A stretch of 64,000 bases of DNA. It comes from Sipunculus nudus. Its lineage: Eukaryota; Annelida; Sipuncula; Golfingiida; Sipunculidae. Below are positions 14,426-26,572 of the stretch, in pieces (the stretch's first letter is position 1; each line of letters begins with the position of its first letter). Location: NCBI GenBank assembly GCA_026874595.1, contig CM049319.1, positions 40,899,973 to 40,963,972 on the forward strand, written 5' to 3'. Position numbers and translations under genes: made by a program. Under the pieces are notes generated by a model. The model made no database searches and was not told the origin of the DNA. It saw only the letters and a list, made by a program, of their open reading frames with translations.

Positions 14426-15554
14426 AAAATTAAAAAATTAAACTCAAGTTAATTAAGAGTCTTTCTCGTGATCAAGGTGTTTGAAATGCGTGACGCAGTT
14501 TTGACATGCCATTAATAACCCGCTTCAAACAGAGTGATGTTTACCGTATCGAAATGACTCACGGAGCACAGACCATTAAGGCTCTTGGTACACATGTAAT
14601 GTCGCCCAATCTCTATATCGCACCTCCAATTATCATAGCGGCTACCATTAAGGTTCAAGCCTTTGATAATTCTGACGATTACGCAAACTCAGATCACTGA
14701 CTCGGGTAAGTACTTGCAGTTGATGTGATTTTTCTACCTTTCTGTCCATATTTTCGCTTGCGTAAATCGGAAGTTTTCGATTTTGAGGCTTTTAATTTTG
14801 CGGCGCGTTTTTTAAAATAACATAAAGCAAATGGCTTTGGTTTTCAGAATTGCTTGCAAATAAGCAGCAGTTATGGTAAACCTACTTGGCCCATCTGCAT
14901 GTTTAAATCTTACATATAAACAAATATAAAGAAAAACCTCGATATTACACTGGAATGAAATAGGAAATATAAAACAAAAATATTTAAATTAGTGACATTC
15001 GATATTCGATATATGCGACATTCGGGCAAAACTCGAAACATTTTGATGCGGGGGCCACAGATTCACTGTGGACATCTTCTCTTGACACCTGCCTGGCCTC
15101 CACAGGAACCTTGCACTACACAAACAAAGACCCGGCCAACAAGCTCTTGATCCTGTGTTGAATCCTCTGACCTTTGAATCTTTGTACCAATAAGCAGATC
15201 GGCAGGTTTTTCGGCTGGACAGCAGGCCTCACCTCTGATATTCCCTTGGGAAATTCAACTTTTGTTAAGGTCACTAATTTGCAATGCTGATAACACAATT
15301 TTAGAATTTTTGAAGGTGAATAACATTTGAATTTCGCACATGAATACCACACCAATAAGCATGGGGATAGGTGGAGATCCGTGACCGTCCCATGACAGTT
15401 ACAAGAAGTCTAGTTTTTATTTTTCTCTCTATTATCTGTAAACCGGAAGATTTATCTGAGTGGCCTTTATCCGTTTGGCTTTCGGACAAGCATTTGTATG
15501 CGTGAAATTGGCATGCGAATATCTAAAGGCAAGGCCCATTATTGCTATATAATG
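14426..15554. other. Intronic sequence, nothing recognised
   Basis: Unique-looking DNA with short open frames only (for example 14506-14700 +) that match no family I know and show no splice-site pairing with the cyclase exons. Confidence 0.5.
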
Positions 15555-15915
15555 TATTAACTATATACGAGGTGAATCCACGTTGACCAGGTGTCGGACT
15601 GGGCGAGTGCCCATAGTTTTCCCGAATTTGCAGTTGAATATCGAATGTTGCTGATATGTGTGATAATCGATATTCGCATCGTTTCCCATCATTGGCCTAA
15701 TATGTATGATCTATACGAGATGAATCCATGTTGACCTGATGTCCCGAATTACGATGATGAATATCGAATGTCACTGATTTGTGTGATATTTGTTATTCGC
15801 ATGTGAATCTTGAATGTCACAAATTCATGAAGTTATTGTAATATTCCCATGCGAATATTGAATTTCCCCGATTTGAGTGATATTCGATATTCCCATGCGA
15901 ATATAAAATATCAAA
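15555..15915. repeat. Diverged ~155-bp tandem repeat rich in GAATATCGAATG
   Basis: Segments TATACGAGGTGAATCCACGT and TATACGAGATGAATCCATGT lie about 155 bp apart. Each is followed by a block alternating TGAATATCGAATG and GATATTCGATATTCGCATG. The blocks decay toward the 75-bp array that follows. Confidence 0.75.
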
Positions 15916-15944
15916 TATCGTTACAACTTCAGTCCCGTGATATT

Positions 15945-16466
15945 ATGACCACCATATGGACCTCCATAAAGCGGTGGTATTTGCGAGATTGTTGTTTAAG
16001 AGGGGCATCAAATTATATTACGACCACCATATGGACCTCCATAAAGCGGTGGTATTTGCGAGATTGTTGTTTAAGAGGGGCATCAAATTATATTACGACC
16101 ACCATATTGACCTCCATAAAGCGGTGGTATTTGCGAGATTGTTGTTTAAGAGGGGCATCAAATTATATTACGACCACCATATGGACCTCCATAAAGCGGT
16201 GGTATTTGCGAGATTGTTGTTTAAGAGGGGCATCAAATTATATTACGACCACCATATGGACCTCCATAAAGCGGTGGTATTTGCAAGATTGTTGTTTTAA
16301 GAGGGGCATCAAATTATATTACGACCACCATATGGACCTCCATAAAGCGGTGGTATTTGCGAGATTGTTGTTTAAGAGGCGCATCAAATTATATTACGAC
16401 CACCATATGGACCTCCATAAAGCGGTGGTATTTGCGAGATGGTTGTTTAAGAGGGGCATCAAATAA
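15945..16466. repeat. 75-bp tandem repeat, about seven copies
   Basis: The unit starts GACCACCATATGGACCTCCA, continues TAAAGCGGTGGTATTTGCGA and ends TTTAAGAGGGGCATCAAATT. Seven copies are nearly identical; one carries an extra T that shifts frame. Since 75 is divisible by three, a 205-residue frame runs through it, which is an artefact. The array ends about 270 bp before the next cyclase exon. Confidence 0.96.
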
Positions 16467-16734
16467 AGAGAATCTTGGACCCCTCAACAAAGTGGTCGTT
16501 GTTATGAGGTTGTCGCTGGCCAATGTTTTACAGTAAACGTTCAAATATCCACTTATAAATACATATGTACCGTATTACATTACCAGTAACTCTCACGATT
16601 ATCATGGCTATTTCCATGGCTAGAAAATTCAAAATCAATTGTGATATGTCCTTTACTAATGTTTCAAATTCAGCTGAGCGTCATGGCCCGTGTTTTCCAG
16701 TGTGATTTTAGATATGTATTTTACTTGGCGCAAG

Positions 16735-16897
16735 GTGGAGACAGTTGGTGACGTATATGTCTTGGCCTCGGGACTGCCCACAAAGAACGGAGATCGTCAC
16801 ATCGCAGAGGTCGCCAACTGTGCCATTGATATCCAGAGTGGGGTGCTGTCCTTCAAGGTGGCGCACATACCCAACTATAAGATGAAAATTAGAATAG
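16735..16897 (+). CDS. Guanylyl cyclase exon with the VETVGD motif
   Basis: 163-bp exon, phase 0 to phase 1. It encodes VETVGDVYVLASGLPTKNG, continues through a helix and ends YKMKIRI plus the first base of Gly. The Glu of VETVGD corresponds to the guanine-selecting Glu of guanylyl cyclases and the Asp to the second metal ligand. Preceding VYK plus this VETVGD gives the expected DVYKVETVGD junction. The acceptor (TTACTTGGCGCAAG) has a short pyrimidine tract and looks weak. The donor is G before GTCAGT. Confidence 0.93.
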
Positions 16898-17579
16898 GTC
16901 AGTCTGTTTGTCATAAAACATTAATCTTTCTATATGAAAAAGGCTATTCTACCTGCCATAAAAACAAATAAATATATATCAGATAAATCTAAGATTTGTC
17001 GGACAAAATTGTAAGCTTACCGTTACGAAAAACATATATAATTTAAAAATGTTAACCAAAGGTGTTGTAATACAAGATCCATATAAGAATAAGACCTATT
17101 TATATAAATCACACACGTTCCAGTGTTGTATGTATGAAAAAGGGAGAATATAACTAGACATAACCGTTCGATTTAAAAACCCTGAACTAATCCCCAGCTA
17201 TAAGCCAAGTTTCAGGTGAAGTCGAAGTATGCAGAAGAAGATACCGGAGAAGACTTGATTCTGTATTCTGTATTCCTAGACTTCAATCTGATAGCTGTAG
17301 GACTTACCCTGGAATTAACATTATTCAGACTTGATCTGGTGGTGGTGAACGGGCGCCTATATATACCCAGAGCCAAGGTTCCGTTGAGTGCAGAAACAAT
17401 GACATAAAAGTTGAAACTGATGGCGTGGATCAATGACAATGGGAATGCGCTTTTTAGTAATAAAGGCAAAGGTGTGGGTTTATAGTCTGATATCACTTAC
17501 GATGTCAGTCTCATCCGACATTACATGCACTTTGCCTTCCTGGTCTTTCGGGCCTGTTCATTCTTGTAGCATTTCTCGA

Positions 17580-17806
17580 CTCCCCGGGGAGTATATACAA
17601 CCCAAGGAGCCATATCTGGCGTTGGAAGGTTATTCGTTCTACATTTGCCTGCCGCCCATGACCAGTACCCAATCATTCCTGGGTCGAGAGAGCGCTCCCT
17701 TGTGGTAAAGACTTTGGCTAGCAGACGGCGGTCAGAACGGGACGCGAACCCACAACCTTGCGGTTACAATTCCAGCGTCCTATCCATTACGCCACCACGC
17801 TCCAAG
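17580..17806 (-). mobile_element. tRNA-derived SINE (minus strand)
   Basis: On the minus strand the head reads GTGGTGGCGTAATGGATAGG (A-box) and GTGGGTTCGCGTCCC (B-box), about 35 bases apart, as in a tRNA. A body with GGGTACTGGTCATGGGCGGC follows. The tail end is approximate. Confidence 0.72.
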
Positions 17807-17989
17807 AAATAGCCCCTTCCTCAGCACCCGCAGGAAACAAACCACGCTATGGCCTCAACCAGATGTCCCAAGGAATTCACGAAAAAGATCTTGAAAGGCT
17901 TCTAGTATTTAATTACCAGGGCCATCTGTAACCCGTGAGCCAAGAACTGGACCGTCTGTAACAGCCAACCTGCTAGCTGAACCATACAC

Positions 17990-18455
17990 CAGTCCTGAAC
18001 CAATGGCAGAACCGGCTATCAACACCGTACCAATACCATACCTAGTATCAACAACGTAAAAATGATTGAACCAGCTATCAACACCGTACCAATACAAGAA
18101 CCAGCTATCAACGCCGTATGAAAACCAGAACTTGCTATCAACACCGTAACAATACCAGATCCAGCTATCAACGCCGTACCAATAGCCGAACCATTTATCA
18201 ACACCGTACCAATACCAGAACCAGCTATCAACACCGTACCAATACCAGAACCAGCTATCAACACCGTACCAATACCAGAACTAGCAATCAACACCGTTCC
18301 AATACCAGAATCAGCTATCAACACCGTACCAATACCAGAACTAGCAATCAACACCGTTCAGATACCAGAACCAGCTATCAACACCGTACCAATACCAGAA
18401 CCAGCTATCCACGCCGTACCATAACAGAACCAGCTATCAACACCGTACCAATATG
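17990..18455. repeat. 30-bp tandem repeat
   Basis: The unit is AATACCAGAACCAGCTATCA followed by ACACCGTACC, with about 15 copies showing substitutions and occasional indels at the edges. The multiple-of-three period creates long open frames on both strands (VLIAGSGIGT repeats on the minus strand), which are artefacts. Confidence 0.95.
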
Positions 18456-18469
18456 TACCCAGAGTAATT

Positions 18470-21400
18470 ACATATATTCTACAATAAGGCATGTGTCTTT
18501 GTACATATACGTGTTACATTTAGCCAAGAACTGTTGTGTATGCTTGAGTTTGCGGCCAATTGATCGCGACTGAGGCTAAAAAAGATGCAATGGTCTTTTA
18601 TATATAAAGAGGTTTAGTCTGACTATCAACTAACGATGATCCCCGGAACCTTTCATAAAAATGGACAAGAAAACGCCTATATAGTCACGTGTGCAAACCA
18701 TGCCAGAATAAAACACATTCAGTGAGAATACACTTAGACTGGCCCAGTCCATGAAATAGTTCTGACTAAATTGTTGCTTCTGACAAAAATCAAACGTCCA
18801 TATGCGTTGTGTCGCATTTAATATCGGTACCGCCATCTTGCGGCAACTCATATAACTAATTTGCCACTATCTGACCTTAGTGATGAGAGCTGGCACTGAG
18901 TTAAGTTTTATTTTAAGCATTTTATTAGTAAACGCAAATACTAAAGCCCTGGCTAGAATACACTGGCCGCAAAGTCAGACGTGTCAGAGTTGTGCAAAGG
19001 GCGTTTTGTAACTATTGACCTTTCAAATTCCTCACATGGCTAACAAAAAAGGCTACAAACACGTGTCTGTTCATTTTCCCAACTGTAAACATAGACGCGT
19101 GTTTACCAATCGTGTTTTGTCGATAAACAAGGTCTCACATCTGTCATATAGGCATTATAAGAACATTTTCGTTTCATGAATGTGTTCACAATAAAACAGA
19201 AATAACGAATTCTGCAACAAAGGTAAGTGAATAGGTGGCTTTAAACGAATTCAGGTCAGTCAAAGAATCGGTTGTGTCATGGTAAGTGAACCGGGATATA
19301 AAGAACATCGTTAGGGGCAGCATGAAACCTATTTAAACCGCAAAAATATATAAAAACCAAACTGAATATTTCTTTAATTTATATATTATCAACCGAATTG
19401 CAAATAATTTCAGTCGTGGTAACTTTTGTCGAACTAGCGACGTTTTGCTCCTCTGACATAAGAAAGTATGTCGCCCCTCAAAGTGGCGTGAGTAATGTTG
19501 AGAACAACTAATTTTCAAGAATACTGGCTTAGTACAACGTTATTGATGCAACAAAATGGATTGCCAATGCAATAATGTTCTCTAGGGCTGTATCAATATA
19601 CCGATATATCGAAACATATCGATACGCCATGTCGATACGGTTACCGATACCCTGTTTTTGATGTATCGTCATATCGATTAAACAGAATGAGAAATAACAA
19701 ATACAGGCTCATCCCTGATGTAATAATAATCTGAACTCCTTATTAAGTTTAAGCTACTATTTTTATTATTCCTGCCTTTTTAAGACATAAATAAGATCAC
19801 GTGTTGTCGTATGACCGACTGAATGAGGAATATATGTACACTTATAAGTGCTTCCCTGTCAAGCCATGTCAGCGATGATACAATAATATTATGAACGGTC
19901 CTCGTTATTGTTAAAATCATTGAGGCCGCCTCCTACGGCTTGTGTAAGTGAGGGCGTACGATTTCTCGTTTCTCTCTAGTGGCCCATTCAGCGTAATAAC
20001 ATGTACAGTTATCCTACGATATCCGCAAGTTGACTTTAAGATGCCCGTATGGAGCGCGTAAGGTATAACCACATGACCATTGGCGCCGCTACTTTTAGTC
20101 TAGGTCACAACCGACCGTACGGCCTGTTCGATTTCCTAATTTTGTGCAGAATCTCATGTACAACGCAATAATGGGGAGCCGAAAATGATAAAAGTCATTT
20201 TTTTTCATTTCAAGTTGGTGCAAAAATTTACTTTTTGGTATCCATATTAAAGCTTAGGTTCTAAATGACAACATTAGTCGGAGTGGACAACGATCAGTCC
20301 ATTAGGGGGCGCTTTAGGACTTGATGAACAAGATAAAACGGTTCATATCGTATGAATTTATGGCCCAGTTTGATTATATTTGGTCATACTTGCTTTCGGA
20401 TAATAGACCGGGTGGACAGTGGTCAGCCAATGGCTGCTAGATGGCACTGGTGCTTTTAGTCGTGTAGAGAATGAAAAAAAGCCTTATCGTTTGGTCAAAC
20501 ATCAGACCTTGTATGTAATATATCTAAAATATATCAATCAATAAAAAATCTATTATCGATTTAAAATTCCCATTTTGGCCATTTTTTCAAGGTGATTAAT
20601 TATTTTTTTAATCTTTAAATGATCTCTTTTAATATATTGAGAGAAATATTCATTATTTTAACAATTTTGGAAACCGAATTCGTGTTTCATATTTTCAGGG
20701 TAGTTTAAGCGTATTTATGTACCCTTGCATGCATTTTTCAATTTGTTCGGATAATAAATAAAAAAGGCCACTTTCACTAGGTAATTTTAAGATGTTGCGA
20801 GGAAATTAGCATTTCCGTTGAAGTTGACCCTAATTGGAATATATATGGTCTTAGGTGCTTTCAAATAAAGAGCTGTAATCAGAACTTCAGGCATATTTTA
20901 TGTCGACAGAGGGTTGCGTTTATAATAAAAAAGCATAAATTATTAAGATGAGAATAATATGATTGTAAATATGTAAATGTCTAGATGATTTTGGGAAGTC
21001 ATTTGATACTGATTACTTTTCTGTGTCGATGTAAAATATCAAAACTTTTTTTTAAACTGTTGTTAATTTAAGGGTTTGAAGTCTCTTCACGTGAGCGCAA
21101 ATGACACTTAATATATTTAAACTGAAGGATTAAATCAAATGTTGCAGCCCCTTCATCATATTACTGAAAATCAGTAATCATCAAATGATTATACAACTAA
21201 CATATTATGCATTAGTTTTATGGTATTCTTATTGGGCAACTCTTTGAGTAGAAATGTCATTACCCACCTTAATTTTAAAGTGGTTTCATTTACCTTCAAA
21301 AGTGAACATTAGGTTAAAATATAAAAGAAATCATTCTTTGATTTGATTTATATTCTATTTCTATCATGTATTTTTTCGAAACAAAAAAATGACCATCATG

Positions 21401-22200
21401 TTCAGTTTAGTTACGACGTATTTGTTCATTTTGATGGTGGAGAAGGGCTTTGAACTGTGTTATTTTGATGAGTTGTTTTCCTTTCTTTCAATTTTATATT
21501 TTCAGCCATCCATATACATTTGTTGTGTATCTCTGGGGGCTCATATTTTTGTTTGCCCGTCAAATGTTCAAAACAACTGCTGACAATTACAAAGTTAAGA
21601 GCAGGTTGAGTGAAAAGAGAGTTTTGATGACTTGTAGTTTTTGCAACATGTGGTATAATGTGCCGTCTTCACGTCCCAAGATACATATATCCGAAATATC
21701 TGATCACCCTGATTGAACGTTATTTAGACATACATTTTAATCATGAATTAAATAATACGAAACTATCACAGACTAATTGAAACTGGATTTGTAAAAAAAA
21801 ACGTCATGTATACCAACAAACAGAACCAAAGGTAACTTAAGGTATCATTATCGTCTGAAATCCCCATACCTTAATTCAATTCAAAAGTGCTTTAAATTCA
21901 CATTAGACCCCATAAAATGTACATTATTTTAAACCTTGTACCCTAATCTTTGTTGGTATACACTTGTAACATTAAAAAAGTTAAAGGTACACTATTTTGA
22001 GCAGAAGTTACAATAATCCGGTTTTTAATGGACTAATATTAAACAATATGACAATATCTCAACATTTTTTATTTTTTGTTTTTCTTTTATCATGTTTCTA
22101 TCTACCCAGAAACTGAAATTTAAAATTTTTATTCATTATTAATTTAAAAGTCCGTCTACAAGTCCGTCTTGCAAAATTTCGAGGTCGTAGACTGCCTCTA
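18470..22200. other. Intronic AT-rich sequence; one hAT-like terminus
   Basis: No coding sequence is supported. At about 19585 TAGGGCTGTATCAATATACC with alternating CGATATATCG resembles the end of a hAT-like MITE related to the one at 22948-23761, but no partner end was found. Short open frames around 21389-21716 match nothing recognisable. Confidence 0.5.
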
Positions 22201-22204
22201 AAAA

Positions 22205-22565
22205 AGTTGCTTATAAATGCCACTGCAATGCTATTCTTTGGATGATGACAGGATTCTACCACGCCAGTATAAACTTATATATGCCACTGCAATGCTGTTC
22301 TCCGAATGATGACAGGGATCTACCACGCCAGTATAAGCTTATAAATGCCACTGCAATGCTGTTCTCCGGATGATGACAGGGATCTACCACGCCAGTATAA
22401 ACTTATAAATGCCACTGCAATGCTGTTTTCCGAATAATGACAGTCATCTACCACGCCAGTATAAACTTATAAATGCCACTGCAATGCTGTTCTCCGGATG
22501 ATGACAGGGATCTACCACGCCAGTATAAACTTATAAATGCCACTGCAATGCTGTTCTCTTGTCCG
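22205..22565. repeat. 64-bp tandem repeat, five to six copies
   Basis: The unit contains AAATGCCACTGCAATGCTGT, TCTCCGGATGATGACAGGGA and TCTACCACGCCAGTATAAAC. Copies recur every 64 bp (CACGCC at 22261, 22325 and 22389 and onward). Confidence 0.93.
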
Positions 22566-22947
22566 GTGAATACGCCTTTACTGATCGAAACCTACCGCGA
22601 ACATTGTACCCCAGTCATAGGAATCATGTAAATATTTACAAAACTTGTTGCGTTACAGGACTGTAGCTAATCGTAACTAGGTATAGGGACAGGGCGCCAA
22701 ATGACCCATTGCTTAACAAGAGCTTTAAGGGAAACAAGAAGTCACCTGATTTGACGATCCGTCGTATGGTACACCTTCGGCATCAGGGTCGGCATCAGTC
22801 AGGGTGTATTGGTGAATATGAACACCCTCAGCCGGGTGGGGGGGGGGAGATAAAATATTCACAAATATATTAATAACTAGCATAATGTGGAATATTGATT
22901 TATTTATGGTTTTATCAAAATTGCATTTAACTTTACTAAATTATACG

Positions 22948-23761
22948 TAGGGCTGAGTATCTCTTTAAAATTTCGTGCTGCAATACACTGCAGTATTAGG
23001 TAGCGTATTGCGATGTTCTCATAGCATAATATATATCAAATGAATGTATTTTTTTTAAATAAATAAATATATATATATATATATATAATTTTATATATAT
23101 TTATAATTTTGTATACTTAAAATGTTAGTATCATCAATCATTCTTTAACTTGTTTTATATAATGTTACAATGACGGTTTATGCAGATCAGTTTATTTCAA
23201 GCACGAAATATGGCAATATTACATACTTATTTACTTCTTGAAGTTCTTACTTTCAGTTGACACTACTCAAAGAAACTTTTAAAATAAGGGAAATGGGTAC
23301 GATGGTTTACTTAAGAGATGTATATATAGGTGGCGTGTACCACATCGCAAGGCTGTCGTTCTTCAACAATATTACTGTTTACTATAGACACTTATAATCA
23401 ATGCAGCTATCACAAGGTGTGACAGCGCGAGGAGAGAATATTAATGAATGATAATTTATTTTGACAGTGTTCAGAACTTTTTCTTTCTGTTGTATTGATA
23501 TATTTGTTGTATACTAATTAGTCATGGAGCAGACATGCACATTGATTTGTGGTATATCAGGCCTACTTGAACATTACCCACTATCCTAACCCATTTAGAT
23601 GGCTAATTTTTAAGAGAAACATTATTTTTACTATAAAGATCAGTTTTTAGCACGTTTAACAAAACATCGAAAAAAATATCGATATTTTAACAACTGTATC
23701 GCAATACGCAATATCGACGCAACGCGATATACCGATATATCGATATTATTGCGTAGCCCTA
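22948..23761. mobile_element. hAT-like MITE, 814 bp
   Basis: The left end is TAGGGCTGAGTATC and the right end reads inward TAGGGCTACGCAATAA, giving a short terminal inverted repeat TAGGGCT. It is flanked by ATTATACG (22940-22947) and ATTATAAG (23762-23769), an 8-bp target duplication with one mismatch, which is the hAT signature length. The interior is AT-rich with GCGATATACCGATATATCGA near the right end and no transposase. It is non-autonomous. Confidence 0.75.
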
Positions 23762-23964
23762 ATTATAAGTAAAGTCTGTATGCCCAGCTGCCTTTGGTCA
23801 GATATAACAGGGGCGAATCCCGGATTTTGGAAAAGGGAGGGTCTAACGCAGGAACGCAGGAAGACTAAAAGAAAACATAAAAAGGTCTTCTGGTCCGAAT
23901 AGGAGGTCGCTAAATTGGGTTTAAAAACCCTAAAAAATGTTGTTTCTGCTCAAAATAGAGAGGG

Positions 23965-23985
23965 TTGGGGGGGGGGGGGGGGGGC
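23965..23985. repeat. Poly-G tract
   Basis: About 20 consecutive G after GAGAGGGTT, close to TGGATCCGCCACTG. The surrounding words (GGGGCGAATCC ... GGATCCGCCACTG) look like a small dispersed repeat. Confidence 0.9.
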
Positions 23986-24230
23986 TCTGGATCCGCCACT
24001 GTAAAAATCTGATACTCAGGAAATTGTGTTTCTTCAAACTGTGCGTTCAACACGGCCTAGTATCACTTACTCTCGCACCTTTGGGAATTTTGTTGAACGT
24101 GTAGTTGCTTTCTAAACCAAGCAAATGTCAGCTATAATGAGTACATTCCTTCCATACTAATTAGCCCTGCCCATGCTGATTGTGCTTTTACCGGTTTTGT
24201 ATTAACTGCTGTGACTGGTGGCTTTCACAG

Positions 24231-24341
24231 GTATCCACACAGGACCCATCGTGACCGGGGTGGTAGGACTCACCATGCCACGGTACTGTTTGTTCGGGGA
24301 TACCATCAACACAGCCTCAAGAATGGAATCCCATGGAGCAG
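24231..24341 (+). CDS. Guanylyl cyclase exon with guanine-binding Cys and transition-state residues
   Basis: 111-bp, phase 1 to phase 1 exon. It encodes [19 protein letters not shown], then [17 protein letters not shown]. The Cys of RYC pairs with the Glu of VETVGD to select guanine over adenine. Asn and Arg of NTASR are the residues that stabilise the transition state. All are intact, so the protein should be a catalytically competent guanylyl, not adenylyl, cyclase. Acceptor TTTCACAG; donor G before GTGACG. Confidence 0.95.
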
Positions 24342-24609
24342 GTGACGCCATCCATTATGTTCTTTTAACTTAACTGATCTTAACGCTCTGGCTCAAAGAA
24401 GCTATCATGACTTAAAGATATACTGGTAAATATAAATGGAAATACGAGCCAATTGTACGAATATTTTAAAAGGGAGGATCACTTTGTTGATAGAGCAGGA
24501 ATGGGAGAGTGAGAATTATAGAAAATTTAAAATAAAAACGACATGGAACATAAATATTTTGTTTGAAGCCGACGTCTTAAAAGGAAAAAAATAATATTCA
24601 AATGTCAAA

Positions 24610-24975
24610 CAAGCAAGTATTCTGTCATACAGGTAGTATAATGTCATACAGGTAGTGTAATGTCATACAGGTAGTATACATGCACACATGTAATGTTATG
24701 CCATACAGGTAGAATCATGTCATGCAAGTAATATTCTGTCATACATGTAGTATATCATCATACAGGTAGTATCATGTCATGCAAGTAATATACTGTCATA
24801 CAGCTAGTATATCATCACACAGGTAGTATTATGTCATACAGTTAGTGTTACATGTATTTTTAACATGTAGTATGATGTCATACAAGTAGGTTTAATGTCA
24901 GGCAGGTAGTATAAGGTCTTACAGGTAGTTTACTGTCAAACAGGTAGAATAGTGTCTTACAGGTAGTATATATTT
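24610..24975. repeat. ~18-bp repeat TGTCATACAGGTAGTATA
   Basis: Irregular tandem copies of TGTCATACAGGTAGTATA with variable linkers. A single similar unit reappears at 28146-28175 to the right of the long-TIR element, as if later insertions or expansions had split the array. Confidence 0.85.
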
Positions 24976-25039
24976 AATTTGTGTTCTTTGAGTGAATTGG
25001 TACTGGATAAGTTAGTTTGTGCTGATTAGATTTATTTGT

Positions 25040-26135
25040 GTTTGCAGGTTTACCTGTGGTTTTTTTGGTTTGTTCATGCTGTTTAGGTGTGGTTATGCTG
25101 TTTAGGTTTGTATATGGTGTGTAGGTTTGTTTATGGTGTTTAGGTTTGTTCATGCTGTTTATGTTTGTTTGTGTTGTTTAGGTTTGTTTATGGTGTTTAG
25201 GTTTATCCATGCTGTTAAGGTTTGTTCATGCTATTAAGGTTTATTCATGCTGTTTAGGTGTGTTTATGTTGTTCAGGTTTGTTTATGGTGTTTAGGTTTG
25301 TTCATGCTGTTTAGGTTTGTTAATGCAATTTAGATTTGTTTTGTTGTTTAGGTTTGTTTGTGGTGTTTAGGTTTATTCATGCTGTTAAGGTTTGTTCATG
25401 CTGTTGAGGTTTGTTAATGCTGTTAATACTGTTCAGGTTTGTTCATGGTGTTTAGGTTTTTTCATGCTGTTTAGGTTTGTTCATGTTGTTTAGGTTTGTT
25501 TGTGTTGTTAAGATTTGTTCATGCTGTTAAGGTTTGTTTGTGTTGTTTAGGTTTGTTCATGCTGTTTAGGTGTGTTTATGCTGTTCAGTTTTGTTTATGG
25601 TGTTTAGGTTTTGTCATGCTGTTTAGGTTTGTTAATGCTACTTAGATTTGTTGTGTTGTTTAGGTTTGTTGTGTTGTTTAGGTTTATTCATGCTGTTAAG
25701 ATTTGTTCATGCTGTTGAGGTTTGTTCATGCTGTTTAGGTGTGTTTATGCTGTTCAGATTTGTTTATGGTGTTTAGGTTTGTTCATGCAGTTTAGGGTTT
25801 GTTCATGTTGTTTAGGTTTGTTTGTGTTGTTTAGATTTGTTCATGCTGTTAAGGTTTGTTTGTGTTGTTTAGGTTTATTAATGCTGTTGAGGTTTAAATT
25901 TGTTTATGCTGTTCAGGTTTTTTTGTGTTGTTTAGGTTTGTTTGCTTCGTTTAGATTTGTTCATACCGTTAAGCTTTGTTTGTGTTGTTTAGGTTTGTTC
26001 ATGCTGTTTAATTTTGTTTATGCTGTTCAGGTTTGCTTGTGTTGATTAGGTATGTTTGTATTGTTAATGTTTACTTGTGCTGTGTAGGTTTGCTTATGCT
26101 GTTTAGGTTAAATTGTGTTGTTTAGATTTTTTTGG
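25040..26135. repeat. ~19-bp repeat GTTTAGGTTTGTTCATGCT
   Basis: About 1.1 kb of degenerate units of 18-19 bp around TTTAGGTTTGTTCATGCTG. The strand is strongly G/T-rich and almost devoid of C, giving a marked strand asymmetry. The 107-residue frame at 25722-26045 is a repeat artefact. Confidence 0.93.
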
Positions 26136-26176
26136 CATTGTTGTGGTTTATTATATATGTAAAAGGAAGTATAATG

Positions 26177-26524
26177 GGTGTCAGTCGTAATGAGCGCGGT
26201 CGGGATGGGCGCGCGGTTCTTGGACGTGGTCGGGAGTGGCGTGGTCGGACTGGGCGTGCCAGTTTAAACAAAGCGAGATTGGTGCTGCTGGGCATGGACG
26301 CGACGGCTCTTATGAAATTTGAATATTACTTATTCCCTCAATATTGTTATATTTCAACAGTTGGTTGACGATAAGTGTTTTTTATGAGCCGCACGTGAAT
26401 GCATTTCAATGTACGGTATATATACAAATTAACAACATTCCCAGGTTTTAGTCTGATAACTATCAGATTGAGCGATCATTTAAATTAAAACAGAGAGCGA
26501 GAGAGAAATATAGAGAGAGAATAA

Positions 26525-26572
<48 letters not shown>

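Noticed and set aside
15849-16466. 205-residue open frame
   Set aside because: Produced by a 75-bp tandem repeat whose length is a multiple of three; no start, domain or splice logic.
18019-18573. 111- and 151-residue frames (IGTVLIAGSG and TNTRTSYQHR repeats)
   Set aside because: Opposite-strand translations of the 30-bp tandem repeat.
25722-26045. 107-residue Cys/Phe-rich frame that looks like a membrane protein
   Set aside because: Translation of the 19-bp GTTTAGGTTTG repeat; no consistent start or homologues recognised.
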